NCBI GenBank assembly: GCA_964036665.1
Contig: OZ038532.1
Coordinates: 1 to 64,000 of the forward strand
Reading direction: 5' to 3'
DNA: 64,000 nt
Source: Gordius sp. MW1
Lineage: Eukaryota > Nematomorpha > Gordioida > Gordea > Gordiidae
The notes under the pieces were generated by a model, which saw nothing but the letters and a program-made list of their open reading frames with translations, did no database searches and was not told the DNA's origin. Positions 47,827 to 60,930 of this stretch are shown piece by piece. Position 1 is the stretch's first letter. The number at the start of each line of letters is the position of its first letter. Position numbers and translations under genes: made by a program.

Positions 47827-49409
47827 CAGAGGTCAGATTTGTTTAAAAATTTTTGCCCGAACCCGGCCCGGTTTGATTTTATGATTAAACTGCCCGCCCG
47901 GGCCGCCCGAATCCTTCTAAGTACTGCCTGCCCGGCCCGAAGCACAAGAGCAGCCCGAAATGCCCGCCCTAAATATTACATGTGTCCGTTAAGCCCGAAT
48001 TTTTTATTTCTATCTTAAAAATTACCCGATAAAAACAAGCCAAATTTTGCAGAGATATTTAAGGGTAAATTTTGTTAGGCAATAAAATTATAACATTCAC
48101 TAACTTATAATGTACAGAATTTTTAAACGGGGCACTAAATAAATTTTATCTTTAAATTCGTTTACTTGATTAAATCAGGTTTTTATATTAGCTTTAGCTT
48201 AAACCAATGTAATTCCCTCATTTTAAATAGATTCGAGAATAAGAAAAACCTATTTAAACTTAAGATAATTTAGTCTTTAAATAATAATGAGTTAATTATT
48301 TGTTTAAAAAACAAACAATTTATAAATATAAATTACTTGAATGGAATAAATAATGGAAATTTTTGTTAGAATGAATTTGAATATGAAACTTAAATTTAAA
48401 CAATATTCTGTTAAACGTGGCGTGTCGCCTTGAAGACGCCGATCGTAAGATAAGGGGGAAAACACTTTTCTCATAAATCATTCCTTATTTAATATTTTAT
48501 AATCTCTCTCTAATCTACTTTTTAACTCCTAACAAAATTGGATGTTTGTCTAGACTGCACGCACATGCACATGCGTTGCGTTAGTTAGCAATAAAAAAGG
48601 ACGTAAAAGTAAATATTCAAATTCATTAAATTCTTTTTAAAACCAACGTAGTTAGCGATAGGATTTAACCCTCGAGAGCATTCGTGGTACACCACGGACC
48701 CCACGATAGTTATAAACATACATATGAAACGCGTTTAAGGACGAATTCTGGCCTTTTTAGTAATCTAATATCTTACCAAGAACAAAATTTGGAGAATTTT
48801 ATAACTTTTGGTCCACTATTTTTTAAATATAGCATCTTTTTGGTCACAGGGGTCCTGTATACCCCACGAATAAATGCTAATAGTTTTTTTATATCATCAT
48901 ATCTTTGTGCAATTATATTTTTTATGATTTCCACTTGATTTTAATAAAAAATCATTTTGATTTTGATTTATTTCATGGTATATGATGAAAATGAGGCGAG
49001 GCTTTGAAACTAAAAAAAATAATATGACCACAGAAAAATGTTAAAAAATTTTGTAATATTGTTTAATTATTTATCAAAGTTTATACCATCAATTAAGAGT
49101 CCTTTACAAACATTATTCAAAATCTGAGATAATTTTAATTAATAGTTCGATAGTTATAAGAAATTACAAATGGGGCCAAATATACCCGACGGCTCTCGCG
49201 TTCGTTTCAGGATACTCTTGAGGGTTAATTAAAGGGAATGGGGTGCTAAGCTAAGCTTTCTCGATCAAATAAAAAAAATAACAAATTTTTAATTTAATTA
49301 GGCCCAAATTGCCCGAATCTTATCAGCGTGCCCACCCGGGCCAGCCCGAAGACTAAAATTTAAGACAATTGCCCGGCCCAGCGGGCCAATCCGGGCATTC
49401 TGATCTCTG
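47827..49409. mobile_element. hAT-type element, 1583 bp, with 8-bp duplication
   Basis: The left end is CAGAGGTCAGATTTG and the right end (inverse) is CAGAGATCAGAATGCCCGG. Both are followed inward by CCCGGCCCG-type GC clusters. The flanking octamers are GTTTGTTG (47819-47826) and ATTTGTTG (49410-49417), 7 of 8 identical. An 8-bp duplication plus CAGAG ends indicate the hAT superfamily. No transposase ORF is present. A piggyBac-type MITE is nested inside at 48669-49224. Confidence 0.85.
48669..49224. mobile_element. piggyBac-type MITE with TTAA duplication
   Basis: TTAA at 48665-48668 and 49225-49228 flanks a 556 bp element. It starts CCCTCGAGAGCATTCG and ends with the inverse of CCCTCAAGAGTATCCTG. 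TTAA target sites with CCC...GGG ends are the hallmark of piggyBac transposition. It is non-coding and lies inside the larger hAT-type element, so it inserted later. Confidence 0.85.
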
Positions 49410-49434
49410 ATTTGTTGTTATATATAAGTAATAT

Positions 49435-49604
49435 CATAGGCGTATTCAAGGGGGCAGAGGATCGGCTGCCCCCCCCCCTTAAAGACGAAAAAAAATTCAA
49501 TTTAAAAACCCTCACAGATAAAAAAAATTATGTTTTGCCCCCCCCCCTAGTTAAACTTCTAAACCTTTGCCCCCCCCCCAATCCAAAACCTGATTACGCC
49601 CATG
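49435..49604. mobile_element. 170-bp G-tract MITE with 8-bp duplication
   Basis: Ends CATAGGCGTATTCAAGG and CCTGATTACGCCCATG. Flanks are AGTAATAT (49427-49434) and AGTATTAT (49605-49612), 7 of 8 identical. It is a relative of the 43365 element. Confidence 0.78.
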
Positions 49605-49632
49605 AGTATTATGTATCAATATCTATATATTC

Positions 49633-49832
49633 ATGTTTAGAGGTTTTGAATTGGGAGGGGGGGCAGATTCTTTTTAACAAAAATTTTTTGCTTGACTATT
49701 CAAAATTTTTCGCGACCAAAAAACAAGAAACTTAACTATTCAAAAATTTTCCTGCGCCCAAAAAAAAACTTGACTATTCAAATTAGGGGGGGGGGAGCCG
49801 CCCTTCCCCCCTGCGCCTCTGGGTACGCCCAT
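49633..49832. mobile_element. G-tract MITE, imperfect copy
   Basis: CATGTTTAGAGGTTTTGAATTG to CTCTGGGTACGCCCATG, with G-runs and three GACTATTCAAAA segments inside. No target-site duplication was identified. Confidence 0.6.
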
Positions 49833-49839
49833 GGGTTTT

Positions 49840-52800
49840 TCGGTAGGTTAAAATCCGGTAGCAATCTGTTTTTATTTGAAACTTAAAACCAATTTGCACC
49901 AAAAAAACCTTTGCGAGGGGTTAATAAATCTCAAAGCAAATAATTTAATATTTGAACATTTTATTAAAAATTCAAGATTCAACACTCCATAGGTTAGGTG
50001 GGGTCATGGTGACCCCACGCAGTTAAATAATTCTGTACCAAGAAAGTTAGTTATTTTGTGGTTTCATTATTTCAATAGCTTAGCTGAATTTACTTTAAAA
50101 TATCTCTGCAAAATTGGCTTGTTTTTGTCAAATGGTTTTTGAGACACAGAGTGTTTAGATGCCTGGGGTCTTCCAGGATACCACTTTATACACAATATAA
50201 AACAAAAAATTTCAATATTTTTGTAAATATATTATCAAAAACCATTTTTCTAACCCTATTTGTAAAACAACTTATTTATAAATTTTATTTTATTTGAGAT
50301 ATTTAAATTATAAACTTAGATTTTAACATGCTTATTTTTCCTCATGGTATTTTAAAGTGTGCAAAGTGCTCATTTGCGCAAGCGCACTTTATATTTAACG
50401 TGTCTAACTTTAAAAAGTGTTCATTGCCTGGAGAAAGTGTATTACATAACAATTTATTAAGTGGTCCCAAATAAATAAATAATAAAAATTAGTTTGAGGA
50501 GTTTATACTTTAAAGTTAATATTTAAAAGCTTAGCAATTTAATATACTAAAAAATCACATATTAATGAGCTTATATAACTGATGTTTAGGGAAGGGAGGG
50601 GTTTCAAGTTAGAACCACCCTCCCCATGGACAAAAAAAATTGGTTTTTTTTTTAAATTATACGGAAAAATTCAATGATATTAATAAGAGGCTTGTTAGTG
50701 TTGCGCATATAAAAAATAATAAATAATCTTAATTCATGTGATATTTAATTTTAGATAAAATCTACTTATTCTAACACTACTTAGACAAAAATTATCTGTC
50801 CCGAGTGAGTGTTTTTTAATAGGAAGAAGTTTAAATTTCTTTTTAAATAAACGAGGAACATCATGCTAAATACAGGGCAAATTTTAATAAAGGTAATTAA
50901 TAATTTTATTTTCTAGGTATTTAACATGGTTATTTAACTTACATTAGTTCCTTGTTTGTATAGATTGCGGTTATACTACTAGAGAGGAGTATTTGTTTAT
51001 AAAGTTACTTAATTAAAACCTATTTTTAATTTACAACATATCAAATTTGATACTAAATAAAATGTGTAGGAACTGGATTTTCTTAAAAATACCATTTCTA
51101 TAGCCCTTAGTCTATTTTAAGCTATTACATGTAGATTTTTTCCATAATTTCATATCTAACCTTCTATAATGTATTTCTATTATAAAAATTTAAAATGAAC
51201 AAAAAATTCTTTGAAACGGATTCAGAACAACATAAACTCAAGTCAAATCTTCCATAATTTTGGACAACTCTATTTATTTTTGTTTTCGGGCTGATTATTT
51301 AAACCATAAAAAAGTTATTTTTGTTATGAGCCAAATTAATTTTGGGGGTCGTATTAATTGTGGATATTAAATTTTAGTTACTTGATCGAATAACCAAATA
51401 ATATATTAATTTATTGATTAAAGTAGAAATATTATGATTCTTAAATTACATCCCATACAACCAAATTATAGCTATTTAGAGTTTTGGGTCATCATGTCAC
51501 CTTTTACCATCCGTGTTAGCATTTTGTGACCAACGGGTTAATAAAAAAAAACTTGGCATATTCAAAAAAACTTGGAAAATAGCAAAAAAATGCACTTCGA
51601 AATAAAAACTATGTAAAATAATTTGTTGCCTATAATAAGGTCATTATTGAACATATTGGGAGGGAGTTTCTTTATTAAATGTAAATAATAAAGTGAGGGA
51701 AAAGTAAAGAGTTCGTAAGTGAATTGTAAAGAAGTGTTTTAAACTCCTTTATATATTTGCAAATTAATTGAATAAATCAATTACATTTAGTGGTGAATAC
51801 GCGAGGTATATGTGATTGGTCAATTAACGTCGCGAAGTAGTAAGGTAATGTAAATGAGTCAATTAAGTTTCAAAGTAGATATAAGTAATATGCCGCGAGC
51901 AATCAATTAAGGTAATGGACGCAACAAACATATGCCAAAATCAATTTTTATTTTTGAACTTTAATTTTAGACAAATTTGTTTAGTCTATATAGATCAATT
52001 TGATATCTGCTGGTCTAGAATAACTATTATGGTTGGATTATGACTTTTCTAATTATTTCGTTTTTTAAATATTTAAAACCAAAATTTTGAAAGGCATCAT
52101 TTTATTAGCTGTGCGAGACAGGTTTATAAATAGATAAAGTTTTTTGACTCCTTGCCTGGGCCAAATTTTTTTATTAACTTTGTAAGGGCTTGCTATAATA
52201 GGCGATTTTGAAGCAATGCAAAAAAAGCGAATGTTTATTAATACATAGCTGCATCCTAATACCCGTGTTTCATTTATAATTTTAATATCGGTCATCATAT
52301 GAACGAACATCTATGTATAGTCTTTTTGATAATGGGTCTATTTCATAGAGTAATAAAAAGAATAATACTAATAGATAGGGTTCATTTTTAGGAGAAATAA
52401 AAAATGAAAGTTACTTGATATAGATAAAGCATTCGTGGATTAATTACTGTCATAAGTTGTTCCTTAATGTTTTACATTTTTATAGAGTTTATAGTACCTA
52501 TGCAATTTATTTTACATTAATGTCAAATTCGGAATTTAAATATCTTGTTTAGAGGTGAATACATATTATAGAAATGTACTAAACCGTATAAATATAAACA
52601 CTAATATAAATTTATTAAGTTGATCGAAATTAAACCATGGTTAAGTAAGATTATTTGAGTTAATACTAATAACAATTTTTTTTATTACGATATCTAAATC
52701 AAAACCATATAACAAATAACAGTTTTTTAAAATACAATATTTTTATTAAAGTCAAGGTAAAGTAACGAACGTTGAAATGATGGGTTGTTTTTAGGTAATA

Positions 52801-53877
52801 ATTGTCGTGTCTGAGAGTGAGGTCATCATTAAACTTATATTTATGGAATGGCAGGTCCCTTATTCCCAAAACTTTGCAATATACAAACAGCCTGGACTGC
52901 TATATCCGCCTTTTTAGGCCTAGTTATATTAAAGCTATGAAGGATGCTAATGGTTTTGATTGACACATCCCAAAATAACACTCAACACAATTTTTGATCC
53001 TTGCCAATCTTTTGCTAGACTTGATTTTCTCATCATTTAGACAAGGGCTTGATTAAAGTTTTCAGACATAGTTACTGAAAAAAGCCTTATCAACTATAAA
53101 CAAATAAGAAATATTATATGGATATTGAAAATATAATTATCAGGAGCTATATAGTTGTTATTTTTTGTATTATTTTATATAGGGAGCATTGATTCCACAC
53201 CCCTCCGCGCACCCAAATAAAAATATATAAATATTTAGCACCTGAAACAGCCAGTAATTGCTGGTTTAAAAATTCTTATTTGTTTCTTCTCTATTTCCCC
53301 TAAGTCATTAAGAAAGTTATATATATCATCTTTTGCTATCTTAATAATTACTTATTTCATAATGAATCTAATTATCATAAGTAATGATACTTATGGATAT
53401 CCTAAATAAAAAGGCCAATTGCCTAAAAAACTGACCTTAAGAGATGTGATGTTAATTTATAATCATAATATGCGTTAAAATGAAGATCAACCTTTATGTT
53501 GGAAATATCCATTTAACTACAAAATTTAAATAATTTATTCTATTTGGACATAGATGTTAGTAAATGTGCTAGGTCGCATTAGGGCGTGATCAAAAATAAT
53601 TTTTCATTCTTTAAGATTTTCTTGGTTAAGTGATAAAATTCAACTACCTTGTGTCTTTGTTTATAAAGGGCATTACTGTGCTTTTAATAGGTTTTTCTAA
53701 AGCAACTCAAATAGTAAAAGGATTAATATAGTAGTTATATATATCCTTGAAATTTGAATCGCAAATTTTGGGGAAAAAACTGGAACGCTTGAAGTTGAGT
53801 CTCGTATTAGGGCGGTATTGAAGGACTTATAAATTAAGCGTTTATTTTTTCGTATTTAAACTTAATCTATTTATTAG
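49840..53877. other. AT-rich stretch; only weak piggyBac-like traces
   Basis: Mostly unrecognised. At 49995-50190 GGTGGGGTCATGGTGACCCC and CTGGGGTCTTCCAGGATACC resemble the interior of the piggyBac-type MITE. AATATCTCTGCAAAATTGGC at 50100 is the near inverse of 48035-48060. No exon with EB spacing was found. Confidence 0.5.
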
Positions 53878-54012
53878 GTAACCTTGGAAATCTCTGTCAA
53901 TCAAGTAGGGAATGTCCTCTGAATGGATTTTGTGCAGCACGTAGAGGTTATAGATGCAGATGTGAAGGTGGATTTTTTCAAAAACCAAATGATAATGAAA
54001 CTTGCCATTTTA
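53878..54012 (+). CDS. Exon C: cysteine-rich EB/EGF-like module
   Basis: A candidate exon of 135 bp (45 codons), acceptor CTATTTATTAG, donor GTATGG, phase 1 at both ends. It encodes NLGNLCQSSREC, then GFCAARRGYRCRC, EGGFFQKP and a final C. Spacing is C-x5-C-x5-C-x7-C-x-C-x13-C, a complete six-cysteine module. Each boundary is in the same phase as exons A, B, D and E, so it could be spliced to any of them without a frameshift. It lies 35 kb from exon B and 6.7 kb from exon D. The intron on the left is packed with mobile elements. Confidence 0.72.
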
Positions 54013-55175
54013 GTATGGGATTTTTATTCGTTCAAAGATTTTTTACATTTACTATTTTAAAAAAAATAAGTATATTAACAATGTGATAATCCTTAAGAAT
54101 TTCGCCATTGGCTTAACTTCGAATAGGTTGACATTAGTTTCTAGCCAATACTACGATAGCTCATCAAAGCACAAAATGTGTACCCTTTTTTCCACCATTT
54201 TAATAATAACATGGTAAAGTAGTGATAATATGTAATTTTTGTAAATTAAATAATCATAAAAGGTAAATAAAATTAATATCAAATTGGGTAGATATCAAAA
54301 ACAGCTTTCTAAAATAAATATCATTTACACAATACATAAAAACTGTGATTAAGGTTATTTTTAATAATATGGCGCTATCTATATTTTGTTTAAAAAAATT
54401 TATTGACGTTCGTTCAATTTATAAACTAGTGAGGAAGGTAAATAGACTGTTATAGCGCAAAATGACTGGTTTACACCAGTTGTTGCCTTTAAAATAGAGG
54501 AAAGTTTGACATAGAACTTACCATATGGAACATATGGCATGAGCAGTCTATCTAGTCTATGAACACTGGTAATGCCATATTTTATTAGTTAAGGTTGCGC
54601 ATCTAAAACAACCTATCGAAGCTTCATTAAAAATTTTATAGTTGAGTGTAAAAAAACCCGCATAAAATGCAAAATAATTTGCAAATCATCGGTAGTTTAT
54701 GTCGGTCTACTTACAAACTTTTATATCAGTACCAATAGTAAAGTAATACTCCCCAACTAGAAACAAAATCAATGTTTTACATTCAGGAGCTAGTAACGAG
54801 AGGGTTAAGATAGCAAGGAACGCTTCGATGACACAAATCCATGTACCCTTTATCACCCCCCTTGACTTACATACACATAATCTTAAGGCTTAATTGTTTG
54901 TTGGAGAAGCTTAATTAAAAATAAAATTAACTTAGCCAAGTATTTCTGATATGGATTTTTTAAAATAATTTTTTTCTTTTTTTTAAAAGGCGAAATGAAG
55001 AAATTTCTACGTTTTATAATATTATCAGTTTGGTGAAATGATATAATAGCTATAATTTGTATTTTTTTCCATAAAAAGTTTATTGATATAAGGCTAATTA
55101 TAATACGTAAAATGTAATACAAATATAGTATATTAAAAAAAATAAGAGCGTAAGGTAGCTAATATTCTTCATCTT
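54013..55175. other. AT-rich intronic or intergenic stretch
   Basis: No exon or repeat was supported. A C-rich run lies near 54855. Confidence 0.5.
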
Positions 55176-55179
55176 CCTC

Positions 55180-57250
55180 TTTTAAGGTAGGACAAGAATC
55201 CCAAAAGGATTTAAAATTGAATTTTACGATTAAAATCGCAATTGGTTGTTATAGTAGAAATATATTCAGAAGGAGGATATCGTCTTCCTATTTCTTTAAA
55301 AAAGGCCAATGCCATTTTTTCATAAAGCTGGAGCAGGATTGAACTATGGGGATGAAATTTGATTTTGTAAGGGCCTTGTATTTTGTTAATTTGCGCTCCT
55401 CTGCGAAGTCACTGACGGCTTAAGAATGTAGAAGGCCGACTGGATGATGGAGTTGTTTTTGGAGTGCCGCACGTGTCTTTATTTGTTCAACCTGCAATGT
55501 AATGGATGACGGGCTTCTTTGTCAACTGACAGGTCGCACTTCCCACAGGCATATGGTTTGGTGTATTTGATGTCAAGGCGTAAAGCTATACTGTAGGAAA
55601 GCTAGGAATCTCCAACATCATGTTTGAATACTTACTGGGGTAAGCCTCAAACCATTCGTGGCCAGATTTATCATGACCGAAGATTGTAATGTTGCTTGGT
55701 ATCGCTGCTCGAAAGTAGGTGAGCAACGGAGCGCGAAACCAAACAGGCATCCCAATCCTTTTGAATTGATGTTAGTGGATACGAGGTTTCTGGAATACAT
55801 TAAGGTTCCAGAGGGATAGGGCCTTCACGAATGTTTCATCGGACGGATATGGGATTAATTTTGCGACAATGGATTTTGAAAAGAAATGGGAGAATATAGA
55901 TGAGGCTATTGATAAGGAGCAGGATGAGCGAATTCCCAAGCCTCCCGATTTTGTAGGTAAAGTGGCCGGTGTATTACTATTAAATGATAAGTTAAAACTA
56001 CCTTCGACGACGGATTTGATGTGGATTTCAAAATTATGTAAAATTAGGGTGTGCAAAAAGCGCTTGTGGAGCGAAAGCAAAATAAGATTTTTGCGATATT
56101 AAAATAATTTTTAAGCATCTGAACCACCTATTGGAAATCCTAGGATAAAAATTTCGTTTTTCGTAAGGCGTAAAAAAGATAAAAAGGAGGGGTGAATGTT
56201 ACTTGTATCGCTAGTAAAAATTCGCATTTTGTAACATTTAATGCTAGATTAAGCTTTGTGGATAATCCTTTATAATCTCGACAGCTTTTGCTAATTCTTC
56301 CGAGGTGCCTGATAGAGTAGCATCATTGAGGCACATTTATTGTTGATAAGCTCTATGAGAAGTTGGATAGCCATACAAAATAAAGGGGGACCTAGGGGGT
56401 CCCCTTGTTGAATGTCCTCAGCTGAATCAATTAAAAATTGCCCGAATTTTAGCATAGAGCGTGTCCCATAACTTAAAAGGATATAATTAGCATATTGAAG
56501 ATAAGTCTCGATAAAAGTATAAATAAAGGAATCTCTGTTTAGGTTATTAAAAGCGTTTAAAAAATCTAATTTTAAAAAGGACTCATTGGGTAATAGATTT
56601 TTGAGGGTCAATCTTGTAGCATGCGTTGCTATTTCTCACCCTCCTTTAACCCTGAAGCCTAGCTGGTAAGGCATTAAGGATAGGGTTAAATTTGGCATTA
56701 TTGCTTTGCATATTACTTTAGAGATGATTCTTCTAAAAACTCCGTTGATGGCGATCGGTCTCAAAGTTTTGTTTGGTTTCTCAATAGCAAGTAACTTTGC
56801 CCCTAAAACTATAGGTCGTACGGGGATGTTGCCCTTAGTGATTTGATTGCAAAAATCTGTTAGGGCAGTCAGTAAAACTGAAGATTTGATGTTTTCAAGT
56901 TTTATGAGATCTTAAACATAGATTGGTTTAATGCCATCCAAACATGCAGCAGAATCCATGGAAAAAGAATGGATAGCATCACTTATATCTGAGGGCTCTA
57001 AGTTGGACGGTGTAAGGGGAAGGAATATTGTGAGCAATGTTTGGGGTGTTTTGCTTGCAGTTGTTAATATGACTCCTGACTAGGGGTTTCAATTGGATTA
57101 TTATCCTCTAAAAGACTCATTACCCCTTTGATGTTAAGGGAATGATTTTTCCTTGAGATCCTATTTGCCGTTTGTTTTGGAGTAAAAGACTTGAGTTCTC
57201 TTTCTGAATGTGTGTAAGGCTCAGGGGTATTATTAATATCAAAATTCAAA
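55180..57250 (-). pseudogene. RT-RLE retrotransposon, long degraded copy
   Basis: The most 5'-complete copy of the family, read on the minus strand. NIKGVMSLLEDNN lies near 57100 and, after a stop, LQAKHPKHC. SAACLDGIKP lies near 56930 and LLAIEKPNKTLRPIAI (motif 1/2) near 56780. YQLGFRVKGG lies near 56660, motif A KLDFLNAFNN near 56560 and motif B DIQQGDPLGP near 56390. Motif C is destroyed. The thumb follows (KSGGLGIRS near 55940). A zinc cluster CGKCDLSVDKEARHPLHC lies near 55500-55550 and RHVRHSKNNSIIQ after it. The KRPD nuclease core is deleted, because the frame jumps to FAEERKLTKYKAL near 55380. The remaining tail includes FIPIVQSCSSF. Open pieces include 55772-56080, 56291-56611 and 57064-57249. 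It sits between exons C and D, on the opposite strand. Confidence 0.85.
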
Positions 57251-57254
57251 ATAT

Positions 57255-58063
57255 TATTTTTAATTTTCTGTGATAAATTAGACTCTTAAATTTGAAATGG
57301 AAGTCTTTGATATCGAAAAACAAAATATCACGGTTACTCGGCACAAACCAGAGAACCAGTTTTTAACTTATGAGTAATAGTGGTAATAAAAAAACGTTGA
57401 GAAAGGGTGGAACACCACAGTCACCATGTTAGGTTGACAAATTAAATTTATTTAAACTAATCCTATGATTCAAAAATGTCTAATTACTATTTTTTTATTT
57501 CAAAAAACCTTGCCCATTTACTTTTTTAAATTAAAAAATATTTGTTTATCTTTTTGTTTACCATATGTCTAATCAGTTCCATTTTAAAGGAATATTGGTT
57601 CAAAACAACTATATATATGTGTAATTGAAGTATTGTAAAAGATTAGCATATTGCACGGTAATTATTTCCTAGTTCGACTCAGCATAGTTTTTATTAAGCC
57701 AAAATAAAATCAGCTGTCAAATAATTAAACAAATCCTTTTATCTTTTGGTCACACAATTTACGCCTTTAGTATGACAAGACCATACCTAGGATCACCGCC
57801 TTGTATCTACCGTAGCTTTAAGTATTTTTTGTTTTTATTTGTTAAGACTGCTGCATTCAAATGCACAGTCACATAATAATATTTATAAAAATTGGTATAC
57901 TAAGTCAGACATGTAATATCCATTTAATAGAAGCTATTTAAAAGCATGCGTTTTGTTTTGAAAAAAATAAGTAGATATTTAAGCCGTTCTCTAAAATACT
58001 TTTTCCAGCTCCGAGTATTTTAACGTTAAACGATTTGAGCTTAAATTTTTTCAAATTTATCTT
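57255..58063. other. AT-rich stretch, nothing recognised
   Basis: No exon or element boundary could be supported. Confidence 0.5.
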
Positions 58064-58071
58064 TTAATAGC

Positions 58072-59744
58072 TAGTGTTTCGATCTCGTCTCGTCTCGGTC
58101 TCGAAAACAAATTCTCGTCTCGTCTCGGGAGCGATTATGAAAATCTCGATCTCGTCTCGTCTCGGTCTAGAAAAATCTCGGTCTCGTCTCGTCTCGACGA
58201 GAATTCTCGTCTCGTCTCGACTTTTTAAAAAATGTTTTTACGGAATAAAAATTTCTCCCGTTTTATTAAAAATATTAAATAAGTGTTAAAAAATCCAAAT
58301 GGCAAAATTTTATATTTTTTAAAAAACTTTAATATGCAAACTATTTTAAGATTTAGCGGGACATGACATCTCATTGACAATATAAAAGATAACATTTTCT
58401 ATGGAAAGTGCAGACTAAAAAAAGTATAAATAAATTTGAAGTATAAAAAATTAAATTTCTAGCAAATTGTAACATTTATATCAAATTAACTGTGTTTGTC
58501 CATTAAAAATAGAATCAGAAAATTATAAGTTCGCTTATAGTTGACTTAGTGCATAATTGAGCAAATTGAGACCCTTTATGTATTAAACCTGGCTAAATAT
58601 TCAAAGTAGAACTTAATTTAAGGCAAACGTTTAAGTCTATTGATATTACCATCAGCAATTATAGCGCATAGTCTATTGCAGGTTTACTATAACATTATAA
58701 ACCACAAAGTGCGAGTTTTAATGATAATATTTTTCACAGAATTGAAAACTTGTTGCATATATTCAAACGTTGTAAAAACAACTTTAAAAGCAGCATTATA
58801 ATAAGATTAAGAACATAGGGTTTTAAACTTTAAATTAAAGTTATGATCAAATATATATTTCAAATAATTACCTTCCAATTCTAACTAACTTTGCCATTAA
58901 ATAGTTAGTTATTGTTTATTTTGTATTGCACAATTATGGAAATTATAGGAAATTTGAATACATCTGCCAAACCAGCTTATAATGCGAAAAGAATGCATAT
59001 GACAAAACTATGTATTCGCATAATGTCTTATTTAAGTTCAAAATTTTGAGAGGTGTACTATTAGTTAAAGCATAAAAAATTCAAGAAAACTCATGATTTA
59101 AGATTTAATCTATTACGGTGTCATTACATACTCTATTGTACTTTAGAAATCGTTAGGTGGGTGCTTAAATATTTCGAGCCACCTTAGTTTAGCTTTTGTA
59201 ATTATTCAAACTGATTGACCACCAATTTATAATTACCGCATCATGCAGGATTAGTAACTGCGAAATTCAAATATGCTTTAGTAATATTTATTATTCCATC
59301 AAAACTCATTCTAAGCCTAAATTTTGTAACATTTAATAATATGCATAAAAATATGTGCTAATTATATTATGAAATTATTTACATACCCTATAGGTCAACC
59401 TTACTTAGGTAAATGATCGCCAAATTATAAATTTTTGGAAAAAATATATAATATTTACTATACTTAGGAATTTTTTTTAAAAAAAATATATTCCATATAT
59501 ATTGATTTACACTTAAACCTTTAATGTAAATCATATAAATTATAATACAAAATAATTTACTAAAATCAAACGATCAATAAAAAGTCGAGATCTCGCCGAG
59601 AAAATCTCGTCTCGTCTCGTCTCGACATCAAAATTCTCGTCTCGATCTCGACTCCATTTTTCACAATCTCGTCTCGTCTCGTCTCGGTTTTTCGAGACGA
59701 GACGAGACGAGACCGAGATTTTTCTCGTTTTTTCCGCATCACTA
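58072..59744. mobile_element. hAT-type element, 1673 bp, perfect 8-bp duplication
   Basis: TTAATAGC at 58064-58071 is repeated exactly at 59745-59752. The element begins TAGTGTTTCGATCTCG and ends (inverse) TAGTGATGCGGAAAAAACG. Just inside both ends lie about 130-160 bp of TCTCG/CGTCT pentamers in inverse orientation. The right side also has a local hairpin of TCTCG and CGAGA repeats near 59675-59715. The interior is AT-rich with no transposase. ORFs at the ends come from the pentamers. Confidence 0.9.
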
Positions 59745-59752
59745 TTAATAGC

Positions 59753-60714
59753 TCTAGGCCGGATTAAAGTGCATACTGTCAATCGGAACAATTGATTTCA
59801 AAAATCCATCGAAACAAAAATAACTTGTTAAATATTTGATCAGCTTGATCTATATTGCATGCACAAACTCTAATTTTTCTAATATTTAAATTTTCCTAAC
59901 GCCCTTCTCTTCAACTCATTATTGTTCCGAAACAGTTTCATTGACTATGGCTTATACCAACTTATCTTAAATTATCTACCCCTAACTCATTTTGCTAAAA
60001 TTTTCTACACTTTTTCGTCCTTGTTAATAGTTAATAATATGGTATAAAATTAAACAATTTCCTTCGCATTTTCTTATAAAAAGCGGCGTAACCCTTAATA
60101 AAACCAGAGTTTCTATATAAAAATTTTATAAAAAATAAATTTTCAAACATAGATTATTAGTAATTTTAAAGTATTAATGAATGTAAATTTTAATTATTTT
60201 TGTTAGGGAGCTTATTTACCATAGTATTTAATATAGATAACACAATATTAATTGATAATTTACTGCATGCTAAAGAAAAAATGCTATAAAGTAATTGCAA
60301 AACTAATAGTTAAATAAAAATAATTGTATAAAAAAAGTATATCAATTGCTAATAAAATGTTATATATTTTATTAATTTTGATATTTTATGTTATTTAAAT
60401 AGTAATAAATGGGGCACATTTAAGGTAATCATAGCAATTTATTAAGAGTTCCGTTTATAACATTATATTAATTTGTATTATATATACTCGCTTAAAAGTT
60501 GAACGTATAATTTGTCCAGCTGTTGACGCATCTGAAAAAGAGCCCAGTATTTAAACTGCAAGCTTTAAATTTAGCGCTCTAATTATATCTAATTTTATCT
60601 AAAATTGAGTAGCGTACTACTTAACAGTTTTAATTTTTGATTTTCCATTTTTTGAACCATTTATATTGAATCTTTCACAAGTGCATATTTTGCATTATTA
60701 AGTGAATACCCTAG
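59753..60714. other. AT-rich stretch, nothing recognised
   Basis: Probably intron upstream of exon D. No exon with EB spacing was seen. Confidence 0.5.
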
Positions 60715-60825
60715 GTGAGGAGTGTGAAGTGGACGACGGTTGCGCAGGAGACGCATGGTGTGTAAACAGAATATGCCAATGTAATTGGGCGTTAGAGTAC
60801 GAAGATGATTTGTGGTGCAAAAAAA
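60715..60825 (+). CDS. Exon D: cysteine-rich EB/EGF-like module
   Basis: A candidate exon of 111 bp (37 codons), acceptor AATACCCTAG, donor GTAACT, phase 1 at both ends. It encodes EECEVDDGC, AGDAWC, VNRICQC, NWALEYEDDLWC and KK. Spacing is C-x5-C-x5-C-x4-C-x-C-x11-C. An alternative upstream acceptor near 60701 would give an immediate stop, which supports the chosen boundary. The frame runs into a stop three codons past the donor. It is separated from exon E by a 105 bp intron, similar to the 118 bp between exons A and B. The acidic composition resembles exon A's tail. The protein is probably extracellular; ligand and partner are unknown. Confidence 0.75.
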
Positions 60826-60930
60826 GTAACTAATAACATTTTTAGAACATATTAGCTTTAAAAAAGTTTTAACATTTTTTATAAATTTAGGTTTTATAAT
60901 CTTCATCAGATTACAATTTCTTATTATTAG

